A stretch of 64,000 nt of DNA, taken from contig NZ_RJAC01000016.1 of NCBI RefSeq assembly GCF_003999975.1, positions 1 to 64,000 of the forward strand, in the 5' to 3' direction. Positions 43,274-50,995 of this stretch are shown piece after piece (the first letter of the stretch is position 1; each line of letters opens with the position of its first letter). The stretch is from Actinoplanes solisilvae. Lineage in GTDB: Bacteria > Actinomycetota > Actinomycetes > Mycobacteriales > Micromonosporaceae. Below the pieces are notes generated by a model. The model made no database searches. It was given only the letters and a program-made list of their open reading frames with translations, and was not told the origin of the DNA. A program made the translations under genes and the position numbers.

Positions 43274-44025
43274 GACGTTCCTCCGAAGCGTTCGGTGCGG
43301 ATCCGGCGCGGGTCGTGGCCGAGCGCGACCAAGATATCCGCGGCGGCCTCGACGAACGTCGTGGGGCCGCAGACGAAGCAGTCCGGCGCGAAGTCCGGCG
43401 GCCAACCGTACGTGTTCAGGGCCGCCACGTCGATCCTCTTCGGGGGCGAGGACCAATCGTCCGGCGTCTTGCGGGTGTAGACGTAGTGAACATCGAGGCC
43501 CGCGTCGTCCCGGACGCGGCGCCGCAGCTCCTCGGCGTACAGAATGTCAGTGGGTGTGCGCACCGAGTAGATCAACCGGAACGGCTGTTTCGTGCCGGCC
43601 GTGGCGCGGGCGCGGATCATCGCCATCAACGGCACCACCCCCGAGCCGCCGCCGAGCAGCAGCACCGGCGCGGTCTGCGTCTCGCGCCAGACGAACCACC
43701 CGCCGACCGGGCCGCGCAGCTCGATCTGATCGCCGACCTCGACCGTGTCGGTCAGATAGGGCGAGACCTCGCCGTCGTCGAGCCGCTGGATGGTCAGCTC
43801 GACCCTGTTCTGGGGATGGGGCCAGGACGACGCGATCGAATAGCTGCGCTGGGCGCTGTATCCGTCGTCGGCCGTCAGGCGCACGTCGACGTGCTGGCCG
43901 GGCAGGTGCCCCGGCCAGTCCGGAACGTCGAGCACCAAGGTGCGTGCCGTCGGCGTCTCCCAGTGGGCTTCGGCCAGAGTGGCCGCCCGCCAGATCAGTC
44001 GCCCTGATATCGCTGTTCTCGCCAT
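43270..44025 (-). CDS. Ferredoxin reductase-type FAD/NAD oxidoreductase
   Basis: A 251-residue flavoprotein of the ferredoxin-NADP reductase superfamily. The FAD-binding beta-barrel contains QRSYSIASSWP (the RxYS motif). The NAD(P) domain contains LLLGGGSGVVPLMAMI and ends with the cysteine-containing DCFVCGPTTFVEAA. There is no iron-sulfur domain, so it probably passes electrons between NAD(P)H and a partner, most simply the molybdoprotein encoded immediately upstream. The ATG at 44025 overlaps the 3' end of that gene by 31 bp. Coupling continues into the DUF6510 gene. Direction of electron flow is inferred only from context. Confidence 0.88.
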   Translation of the reverse strand: MARTAISGRLIWRAATLAEAHWETPTARTLVLDVPDWPGHLPGQHVDVRLTADDGYSAQRSYSIASSWPHPQNRVELTIQRLDDGEVSPYLTDTVEVGDQIELRGPVGGWFVWRETQTAPVLLLGGGSGVVPLMAMIRARATAGTKQPFRLIYSVRTPTDILYAEELRRRVRDDAGLDVHYVYTRKTPDDWSSPPKRIDVAALNTYGWPPDFAPDCFVCGPTTFVEAAADILVALGHDPRRIRTERFGGTS

Positions 44026-44594
44026 GGGTCTCCGTACATGTGATAGCCGGCCGCCTCCCAGAAGCCGGGCTCATCTTCGGGCATCAGCGTCAGGCCGGTC
44101 ACCCATTTCGCTGATTTCCAGAAATAGAGGTGCGGAATGAGCAGACGGGCCGGCCCGCCGTGCTCAGGATGCAGATCCTCACCCTCAAACTTGTAGACCA
44201 CCCAGGCCTTGCCGTCGAGAAGATCTTCCATGGGTACGTTCGTGGTGTAGCCGCCGAAGCTGTGCGCCATCGTGTAGTCGGCGGACGACTCGACATCGCC
44301 GAGCAGCGTGTCGAGCGAGACTCCGCGCCAGGTCGTACCCAGCTTGGACCACTTGGTGACGCAATGGATGTCGACCGTGAAGTCCTCGGCCGGCAGTGCT
44401 TGGAACTCGCTCCAGTTCCAGCTGGTCTTCTCGCCGGTCTCGGTGGTGATGGTGAACCGCCAGCGATCGAGCGGGACCCGCGGGGTCGGCCCGGCCGAAA
44501 GCACCGGGAAGTCGTGTGTCAGGTACTGGCCGGGCGGCAGGCCGGGCACCGACTCGCGCCGTCGGCCGCCGAATCCTCGAGAAATGATGCCCAT
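43995..44594 (-). CDS. Sulfite-oxidase-like molybdopterin oxidoreductase (YedY/MsrP-like)
   Basis: A 199-residue protein with the SUOX molybdopterin-binding fold. The molybdenum-ligand cysteine lies in VDIHCVTKWSKLGTTWRGV, and the substrate-side block reads YTTNVPMEDLLDGKAWV, followed by GGPARLLIPHLYFWKSAKW. It lacks the dimerisation domain of true sulfite oxidases and has no Tat signal, so it is probably cytoplasmic. ATG 44594 is used; the frame extends to GTG 44612. It heads the operon with the reductase, the DUF6510 protein and the helicase-like protein. Its substrate may be an S- or N-oxide, not sulfite, but this is open. Confidence 0.88.
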   Translation of the reverse strand: MGIISRGFGGRRRESVPGLPPGQYLTHDFPVLSAGPTPRVPLDRWRFTITTETGEKTSWNWSEFQALPAEDFTVDIHCVTKWSKLGTTWRGVSLDTLLGDVESSADYTMAHSFGGYTTNVPMEDLLDGKAWVVYKFEGEDLHPEHGGPARLLIPHLYFWKSAKWVTGLTLMPEDEPGFWEAAGYHMYGDPWREQRYQGD

Positions 44595-44746
44595 AGTGAT
44601 TGAGCAAAGCACATGATCAATTAGCTGTCAGTGTTGGCCGAGTCACTCTCGTGTTTTGGCCGTTCGGACGCCCTTTGTCCGGCTTGGGTGCGACGATGCT
44701 TTTGCGTACGGCTTCACTCAGGCGTTCGAACGGGGAACCGCGCGGC

Positions 44747-45412
44747 ATGACAGTGCAGGACGAGAACGGCGTCTACCGATCGCTGGCGCGTGAACGCCGC
44801 AATCAGCGCCGCAAGCAGCTCGGCGTGGGACTGGCCGGGCTGCTTGCGATCGCGGGAGCGGGCGCCTTCGCCGCGCAGATCGACGTCGTCGACCTGCTGC
44901 CCTCCTCGGACCGCCCGCTCGTCATCGCCCAGCCGCAACGCACTCCGTCCGCGTCCCCGTCGCCGGCCGCGTCCGCCCCCGTCTCCGTGGTGCGCTCGAA
45001 GAAGACCGTCACGCCGTGGCGGGTCGTCCGGTCCGGCGTTCGTCAGCGGACCAGCCCGACCCCTCCACCACCGCCGTCGCCCTCGGTCCTGATCGCCTCG
45101 GCGCCGGTCGTCCAGCTCAACGAGAACACCGCGTCCGGCACGATCCGGGTGACCGTGGCCGCGTTCGACCTCAGCGGGCGGCCCGAACTGGCCCTCGTGG
45201 GTGATCAGGGCTGGGCGGTGGGACGGGCCCGCTGCAGCCGGAGTGCTCGCTCGGACGCCGGCGCCGCCGCCTCCGCCGCGCCGCCGACGCTTGTCTGCTG
45301 GCGCACGTCGCCGCAGCGCAGCGTGGTCACCGTCGCGACGTCTTCGCGGGGGCGTCCGGCGACGGCCGAGAGCATCGCCGTGCTCGAACGCGAATGGGCG
45401 CGGCTGGGCTGA
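44747..45412 (+). CDS. Membrane-anchored protein, paralogue A (CWRTS / EWxxLG family)
   Basis: A 221-residue protein: a short cytoplasmic tail (RRNQRRKQ), one hydrophobic helix (about residues 26-45), a Pro/Ser/Thr-rich stalk with TPPPPPSPS, then a C-terminal beta-rich domain. That domain holds two cysteines, the second in LVCWRTSPQRSV, and the chain ends EREWARLG. The same order and endings occur in the protein at 47598-48341, so the two are paralogues. Together they flank the subtilisin-like protease gene. ATG 44747 is used although the frame is open to 44600. I do not recognise the family. It is divergent from the molybdoprotein operon. Confidence 0.75.
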   Translation: MTVQDENGVYRSLARERRNQRRKQLGVGLAGLLAIAGAGAFAAQIDVVDLLPSSDRPLVIAQPQRTPSASPSPAASAPVSVVRSKKTVTPWRVVRSGVRQRTSPTPPPPPSPSVLIASAPVVQLNENTASGTIRVTVAAFDLSGRPELALVGDQGWAVGRARCSRSARSDAGAAASAAPPTLVCWRTSPQRSVVTVATSSRGRPATAESIAVLEREWARLG

Positions 45413-45415
45413 CAA

Positions 45416-45464
45416 CACGGAGGACCCCGGCGCCCCGCGTACGGCTCCAGGGTCCTCTTCCGTG
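45416..45464. terminator. Bidirectional hairpin between paralogue A and the protease gene
   Basis: CACGG-AGGACCC (45416-45427) pairs with GGGTCCT-CTT-CCGTG (45450-45464) with one 3-nt bulge. It sits between the convergent stop codons. Confidence 0.55.
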
Positions 45465-45487
45465 CTGGGGGCTTGAATCCGTACGGG

Positions 45488-47362
45488 TCAGGCGATCTTG
45501 ACTGCCGCGGTGGTGACGCCGGTGACCGCGGTGGTTCCCGGTACGACGATGCGGACGGTCATGCCGGACTTCAGGATGGCCGCGGAGTAGGTCGTCTTGG
45601 CGTAGTCGACCGTGGCGGTGGCGAACCCGGCCCACTGGCCGTTCTCGTACTTCTCGAAGCTGATCTTCTGGCCGAGAGGGCCGGCGAAGGCCAGCGCGAC
45701 CTTGCCGGCCGACGGGCTCGCCGCGGTGGCCGTCGAGTGGACGGTGAAACTCGTGGCGGCCGAGGTGACGGTGGCGTCGGCGGCGGGCACCTCGAGGCGG
45801 ACCTGGACGTGGGCGACGGCGGTCCGCGAGAAGACGACCTTGCCGTTCGCGTCGGTGGTGCCGTTGACGTAGGTGGTCTTGGTCGTGGCCGCCGGGGTGA
45901 CGGCGAAGCGGACGGCCTTACCGGCCCACGGGATGCCGCCGGCGGTCACCGTGTAGGTCGCCGTGGTGGAAGTGCCGTAGACAACGTCGGTGGCGGCGGC
46001 AGTGATCTTGATGGTCGGGCTGGTGGCCGGGGCCGTCGTGGTCGGCTTGGGCGCGGCCGGGGCGGTGGTGGCCGGGCTCGTCGTTGCCGGAGTGGTGGGG
46101 CTCGTGGTGGCGGGGCTGGTAACCGGCGTGACCGCCTGCAGCGCGGCGACGGCGTCGATGCGGCCGTAGCCGAAGTCGTTGTCGCGGCCCTTCGCGCCCA
46201 GGTCGACGGCCGAGCGCTCCAGCGCGCTCTGCACCTGGTCGGGCGTCAGAGCCGTCTGGTACGCCTTGAGCAGCGCGGCGACGGCCGCGACGTGCGGGGT
46301 GGCCATCGAGGTGCCGTTCATCGAGGCGTACCCGGTCTTACCGCCGAGCGCCGTCGGGTAGGTGCTGAGGATCCCCGTGCCCGGTGCGGACACGTCGACG
46401 TAGCTGCCCGCGGTCGAGTAGGTGCCGATCTTGTCGGCCGAGTCGGTGGCGCCGACCCCGATCACACCCGCGTCCGCCGCCGGGTAGTTGGCCGGGCTGC
46501 CCTTCGCCCGGTCGTTCCCGGACGCCGCGACAACGACAACACCCTTACCCCGGGCGTACGTGATGGCGCTGGTCACGGCCTTGGTCTGGGAGCTCGACCC
46601 GAGCGACATGTTGATGACCTTCGCGCCGCGGTCGGTGGCCCAGATGATGCCCTCGGCCGTGTCGGACATGAAGCCCGACCCCTTCGCGTTCAACACCCGG
46701 ACCGGCAGGATCTTGACCCCCGGCGCGACCGCGCTGATCCCGACGTTGTTGCCGGTGACGGCGGCGATGGTGCCCGCGACGTGCGTACCGTGCCCGTTCG
46801 GGTCGGTGCTGACGCCGGCCTTGTTGGCGATGGCGTCGTAGCCGCTCAGGGTGTTCGCGGCCAGATCGGGGTGCTTGGCGTCCACCCCGGTGTCGAGCAC
46901 GGCGACGACGACGCCCGCGCCGGTCGACTTCGTCCAGGCGTCAGCCACCCGGATCTTCGTGAAGTCCCACTGCCGGCTACGCATCGTGTCAGTCCCGGTG
47001 GGCGCGTCAGTCGCGGTGACCACAGCGTCAACCTCGACCCCGACAGCGTTCTCCGTGCCCTGGCCGGCCTTGACGGCCTTGGCCGCGCCGCTCTTCGAGG
47101 TCGCGGTGGTGACCTTGACGACGGGCTTGCCGTTGGCGTCGAGCGTCGTCGTGACCACGCGCACGGGCTTCTCGGCCGAGACGGCGGCCGGCAGGAGCTT
47201 CTCCGGGGCCTCGTTCAGGTTGTCCGTGGCCGGCGTGTATTCGGCGGCCGGCTGCCACTCGGCGGCCGACGTGACGGTGGCGGGCAGGGCGATCGCGACG
47301 CCACCGGCGACCGCGCCGATCGCCAGAGCGCCAACCGCGTAGCGGCGCAGGTGTTTCCTCAT
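45488..47362 (-). CDS. Secreted subtilisin-like serine protease (S8)
   Basis: A 624-residue secreted protease. A signal peptide (about 1-33, ending VTSA) and a propeptide of about 95 residues precede the S8 domain. The triad is Asp157 in AVLDTGVD, His191 in NGHGTHVAG and Ser352 in MNGTSMATPH; the oxyanion Asn is in AASGND. A Thr/Pro/Ala-rich linker (TTSPTTPATTSPATT) near residue 420 joins two beta-sandwich-like C-terminal domains that probably bind substrate or the cell surface. ATG 47362 is preceded by GGGGAGGA. It is flanked on both sides by genes of one paralogous membrane-anchored family, and shares a divergent promoter region with the second of them that carries a 28-bp dyad. Confidence 0.95.
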   Translation of the reverse strand: MRKHLRRYAVGALAIGAVAGGVAIALPATVTSAAEWQPAAEYTPATDNLNEAPEKLLPAAVSAEKPVRVVTTTLDANGKPVVKVTTATSKSGAAKAVKAGQGTENAVGVEVDAVVTATDAPTGTDTMRSRQWDFTKIRVADAWTKSTGAGVVVAVLDTGVDAKHPDLAANTLSGYDAIANKAGVSTDPNGHGTHVAGTIAAVTGNNVGISAVAPGVKILPVRVLNAKGSGFMSDTAEGIIWATDRGAKVINMSLGSSSQTKAVTSAITYARGKGVVVVAASGNDRAKGSPANYPAADAGVIGVGATDSADKIGTYSTAGSYVDVSAPGTGILSTYPTALGGKTGYASMNGTSMATPHVAAVAALLKAYQTALTPDQVQSALERSAVDLGAKGRDNDFGYGRIDAVAALQAVTPVTSPATTSPTTPATTSPATTAPAAPKPTTTAPATSPTIKITAAATDVVYGTSTTATYTVTAGGIPWAGKAVRFAVTPAATTKTTYVNGTTDANGKVVFSRTAVAHVQVRLEVPAADATVTSAATSFTVHSTATAASPSAGKVALAFAGPLGQKISFEKYENGQWAGFATATVDYAKTTYSAAILKSGMTVRIVVPGTTAVTGVTTAAVKIA

Positions 47363-47434
47363 GAACGTCCTCCCCAGGTGTAGTCGAGGAGAACAGTCGG
47401 TCGCCCCATTTGGACTGAGAGAAAAGTGCTGGGT

Positions 47435-47462
47435 GCAGCTCGGTTGCATGCAACCTGGCTGC
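47435..47462. promoter_or_regulatory. 28-bp dyad operator in the protease/paralogue B divergent promoter
   Basis: The centre GGTTGCATGCAACC (47442-47455) is a perfect 14-bp palindrome. GCAG and CTGC arms, each after 3 unmatched bases, extend it to 47435-47462. It lies 72 bp from the protease start and 135 bp from the paralogue start. Confidence 0.55.
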
Positions 47463-47597
47463 AGTTCTGGTCTGACCTCAGCGCGGGCTAGCTTTCGCCG
47501 CGTTTTGTCCAGTTATTTGCGACTATGGGGGATCGGGGTCGGCCGTGTAACTCCGATGGCCGGCTCGACAGCCCCGACCCGAAGAAAGGACCAAGCA

Positions 47598-48341
47598 ATG
47601 CCCAACGAAGAAATCCCGCAGGAGCCGACGTCCCGGCCTTTCGCGTCACGTCGGGCTCGGATGGCCCTGGCATTGGCGGGATTGACCGCCGTTGGTACCG
47701 GCAGCTACGTCGTCGCTGATCGTTTCAGCGTTGAGGAGACGGCGGAAACGACGGCCGGCACACCCTTGCGGACCTCGGCGGGAAACCAGACCGAGGTCGG
47801 CAGCGTGTCCTCGCCGGCCAGCCCGGCAATCCGGTCGTCGTCTCAGCCCGCAGTCCCCGCGACCCCTGCGCCCGACGAATCCGCATCGGCCCGGTCCGCG
47901 TCGGCCGAGCCCAGGTCGGATGCCGAGCGGGTCAAGGCCGCGAAGAGCTTCGCGGCCAAGCACGGAGTGACAAACTTTCACCCCGTCATCCCCCGCGACC
48001 AACCGGAGTTGTCAGCGGCGGCGGCCGCCGCCACGGTTACTACGACCGGATCGGCCGAGCAGGGCAAGACCATGCGGATCATCACCGCCAAGGGTGACCT
48101 GACAGGCCAGCTTGAGCTGGGCTGGGTCGCCGGTGGGATCACGAAGGTCGGAGAGGTCAGCTGTTCGCAGACCTTCAGGCTGGCCAACGAGGAGAAGCCG
48201 CGCAAGAAGCCCAGCATGGCTGTGTGCTGGCGGACGAGCGCCGAGAAGAGCGTGGCCGCCGTGACTGTCAACCTTCACGGCAAGCCGTCATTTTCGGAGG
48301 GCGCGGCGGTAATCATGCGCGAATGGCGAGAACTCGGATGA
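47598..48341 (+). CDS. Membrane-anchored protein, paralogue B (CWRTS / EWxxLG family)
   Basis: A 247-residue protein with an N-terminal tail, one membrane helix (about 22-40, MALALAGLTAVGTGSYVVA), a Ser/Ala/Pro-rich stalk and a helical segment AERVKAAKSFAAKHGVTNFH. The C-terminal domain has two cysteines (EVSCSQTF and MAVCWRTSAEKSV) and ends REWRELG. The end of the chain aligns with paralogue A over the CWRTS to EWxxLG stretch, at nearly the same spacing. The ATG has AAAGGA upstream. It is divergent from the protease gene across a palindromic site. It may be a substrate, inhibitor or surface partner of the protease (inference). Confidence 0.75.
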   Translation: MPNEEIPQEPTSRPFASRRARMALALAGLTAVGTGSYVVADRFSVEETAETTAGTPLRTSAGNQTEVGSVSSPASPAIRSSSQPAVPATPAPDESASARSASAEPRSDAERVKAAKSFAAKHGVTNFHPVIPRDQPELSAAAAAATVTTTGSAEQGKTMRIITAKGDLTGQLELGWVAGGITKVGEVSCSQTFRLANEEKPRKKPSMAVCWRTSAEKSVAAVTVNLHGKPSFSEGAAVIMREWRELG

Positions 48342-48369
48342 CATCGCGGACCGCGCCGAGTACGGAGAA

Positions 48370-48399
48370 CGCGGCCCGATGCGAAAGCATCGGGCCGCG
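48370..48399. terminator. GNRA-capped hairpin terminator between convergent genes
   Basis: CGCGGCCCGATGC (48370-48382) and GCATCGGGCCGCG (48387-48399) form a perfect 13-bp stem closed by a GAAA tetraloop, between the stops of paralogue B and the IPT-like protein gene. Confidence 0.75.
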
Positions 48400-48433
48400 G
48401 CTCGTTGTCGCAGTCAGATCGGAGTTTGCCGGA

Positions 48434-50713
48434 TCAGAACGGAGCGACGGTGAAGGTCGAACTGCTGGAGATGCCGCTCTGGATGTAGGTGGCGTCGGTC
48501 GACACGGCGTTGACCGTGCCGTTGCTGACGTAGGTCAGGTTGTAGGCGCCCTCAGGCACGGGCAGATTCGCCGTGGCCGGGAACACCGACAGCGTCGTCG
48601 TACCGTTGGTCAGCGCATCTGGCGCGATGTTCGCCGTGGCGCCGGCCTGCGCCGAGAGGACGGATCCCGTCGTCGCGTTGATGCGCGCACCGAAGACGAT
48701 GCGGGTGTCGTCAGCGGCCACCAGCACCGGATCGATGCCGCTGAGCGCTCCTGTGGCCGTTGTGGCTGTGACCGTTTTGACCGGTCCACCCGCGGAAAGA
48801 ACGATCGGGGTGGTGACTCCGGTGCCGCTGGCGGCGTTGGACAGCAGCGCGCTGGTAGCGCTGATGATGCCCGTGATCGTGGTACTGGAGGGAATGCTCG
48901 GGGAAGCAGCCGGGTCCGTGACGGTCTTGCCGATGTCGAGTGCCGAGAACGTGCCACCGGCGAAGTTCGTCACCACCCTGCTGCCCGCAACCGTGTCCAG
49001 GGTGCCACCGACCGGTGTAACGGACATGACTGCCGTACCCGCGGCGTTGAGCCGAGCCCGCAGGTCGAGCCGGCAGATCAGCTCGGAGTCACTGAGCACC
49101 AGGACGTTCGAGCATTCGGCGATCGGCGGGTTGGCGCGGTTGCCGCCCGCCAACGACGAGCTGTACAAGCCGTTGACGAGATAGATGTGCGCGTTGGTCA
49201 GATCGCCGGAATTCCACGTCGCGCTCTGGAACCCGAGACCGTTCACCACGACGTCGATCACCCGGGTGTTCGGCGCGGTATTGGGCCGGACCGATAGGGC
49301 GCTGGTGAAGTTGTAGGCGTTCTGTAGCGTCACCGAACCGGCGCTCGTGGTCACGACCAGGGCGACGTTGTTGGCCGGGATGTGCGACGGCGTGGTTGCC
49401 GAGAAGGCCGTCCGGGTGAGCGGAGTGATGTTGGTCAGCGGCGACCCGCCCAGCGTCGCGGTGATCTCGGCGGCGGTCAGCGGAAACGACGTGCCGCTGA
49501 CGGTGACGCGGCTGCCGCCCAGCGCGGTGCCCGCCCGCGGCGTGACAGCGGTGGCAGTGTGCAGCACCGTGGCGGTGTAAGGGCTGGCGGCGATCGTTGT
49601 CGAGACGCCGTTGTCTTCGCCGTTGTAGATGCAGAGCTGCCAAGGCAAGCTCGTGTTGCTACCCACCGCGCTGTTCCACGCGCCCACGTTCGTGTAGAGC
49701 TGAGGCACCGTCAGGGCCAGCCGGTTGTCGCTCACCCTACGCGGCGCGCTGTTGCCCGTGACCGGCACCGAGCTTCCAAGGGTGACGGTCGTGCTATAGG
49801 TGCCGGGGCAGCTGGTGGCGGTGGTGAACAGCGCCCCAGGGCTGTCGATACCGGCCAGGATCGCGTTCGGCGCGGTGACGTTCAGGCCGTTGCCGCCGGC
49901 CCAGGAACCGGTGGTGTTCGACAGCTGGATCTGGGTGGCGGTGTAGGCCACGGCGGTGAGCAATGCGCTCGACGTCGTAGCACCGTTGTAGAGGCACAGA
50001 CTGAACTGGACCGAGGCCGCGGCCGGCGTGACGACCCCGGTCGGGACCGTGACGTTTACCGACGAGTCCGACTGCTTCTGCGCGGTGGCGACCATCGAGG
50101 CGGTCGGCGTGCCGTAGGTAGCGGGGCACATGTTTTCGGTCGTGAACAGGGCCTGGATGTTGGAGATGCCGGTGAAGACATTGCCGCCCGTGCCGGTCGA
50201 CACGGCGACGACGTTGCCGCCGCCGGTCGGGCCGATCGCTGGGTTCGCCGTGGGCACCGCTCCCACCGGGATCGCGTAACCGGTCGCGCTACCCACCCGG
50301 GCGTTGGAGCCGGTGGGCTCGTACAGGCACGCGATGTAGCGCTTGACCTGGCCGTTGGTCCCGGTGGCGAGGCTCGACGGCACGGTGAAGGTGACGCTCT
50401 TGGCCGTGGACGACGACAGCGTGACCGTGGCGGCGATGACGGAGGTCGAGGTTGCCGGTATCGGCGTCACGCAGGTCGTTCCGGTGGTCAGGATCTGTAC
50501 CCGGTTCGGCGTACCGCCGCCGTCGGTTCCGTCCGCGATTGTCGCGGAGTCGTCGACGACCGTCACCGAACCGCCCGGAGCCACCACAGGTGGCGTCACC
50601 GTGGTGGCTGCGAGGGCCACCCCCGGAGCGACGATCATGGCGGCACCGGCCGCGCTGATCGTCAGCCCGGCGGCTAACGCCAGCCGGGATCGAGAAGTAC
50701 TGGACTTACGCAT
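48434..50713 (-). CDS. Secreted IPT/TIG-like repeat protein, 759 aa
   Basis: A secreted protein with a signal peptide (residues 1-35, ending GVALA) and several immunoglobulin-like IPT/TIG-type beta domains rich in Thr, Ser, Ala and Val. Examples are TVTPPVVAPGGSVTVVDD, AIGPTGGGNVVAV and AVTPRAGTALGGSRVTVSG. Single cysteine pairs occur in each early domain (TTCVTP with IACLYEP, ENMCPAT with SLCLYNG, TSCPGT with QLCIYNG). A Gly/Thr-rich module TFSALDIGKTVTDPAAS with LLSNAASGTG interrupts the last domain. The C-terminus STFTVAPF matches that of the divergent neighbour. There is no LPXTG or membrane anchor. It is likely a cell-surface or matrix protein. Confidence 0.8.
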   Translation of the reverse strand: MRKSSTSRSRLALAAGLTISAAGAAMIVAPGVALAATTVTPPVVAPGGSVTVVDDSATIADGTDGGGTPNRVQILTTGTTCVTPIPATSTSVIAATVTLSSSTAKSVTFTVPSSLATGTNGQVKRYIACLYEPTGSNARVGSATGYAIPVGAVPTANPAIGPTGGGNVVAVSTGTGGNVFTGISNIQALFTTENMCPATYGTPTASMVATAQKQSDSSVNVTVPTGVVTPAAASVQFSLCLYNGATTSSALLTAVAYTATQIQLSNTTGSWAGGNGLNVTAPNAILAGIDSPGALFTTATSCPGTYSTTVTLGSSVPVTGNSAPRRVSDNRLALTVPQLYTNVGAWNSAVGSNTSLPWQLCIYNGEDNGVSTTIAASPYTATVLHTATAVTPRAGTALGGSRVTVSGTSFPLTAAEITATLGGSPLTNITPLTRTAFSATTPSHIPANNVALVVTTSAGSVTLQNAYNFTSALSVRPNTAPNTRVIDVVVNGLGFQSATWNSGDLTNAHIYLVNGLYSSSLAGGNRANPPIAECSNVLVLSDSELICRLDLRARLNAAGTAVMSVTPVGGTLDTVAGSRVVTNFAGGTFSALDIGKTVTDPAASPSIPSSTTITGIISATSALLSNAASGTGVTTPIVLSAGGPVKTVTATTATGALSGIDPVLVAADDTRIVFGARINATTGSVLSAQAGATANIAPDALTNGTTTLSVFPATANLPVPEGAYNLTYVSNGTVNAVSTDATYIQSGISSSSTFTVAPF

Positions 50714-50803
50714 GCGAGGTCCTCCTACGGGTCGCTACGGACCACGTCTCTGATTGGTGGGCTCCGCGCTCGGTGAACCGCCGCGAGCCGTCTCGCCGGA
50801 AGC

Positions 50804-50839
50804 GTAACTATTAGTCAGTAAAGAGTTGCCCGTAGTTAC
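50804..50839. promoter_or_regulatory. Inverted repeat in the AT-rich divergent promoter of the IPT-like genes
   Basis: GTAACTA (50804-50810) and TAGTTAC (50833-50839) are perfect 7-bp arms around a 22-bp spacer. The whole 282-bp divergent region 50714-50995 is clearly richer in A/T than its surroundings and holds no ORF. Confidence 0.35.
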
Positions 50840-50995
50840 AAATATCGTGCAATGTCCGACGGATCGGATAGTAGGAAGGGGGAGCGTCCGCCAAGCCGGG
50901 ATCGTTTCGCGTTTGGCCTAACCGCAAAACCAGAGACGTTATGCTGCTCTTGACCGCCTGGCCCCCCTTGCGCCTCCGGGAAAGGCTGCGCGCTC

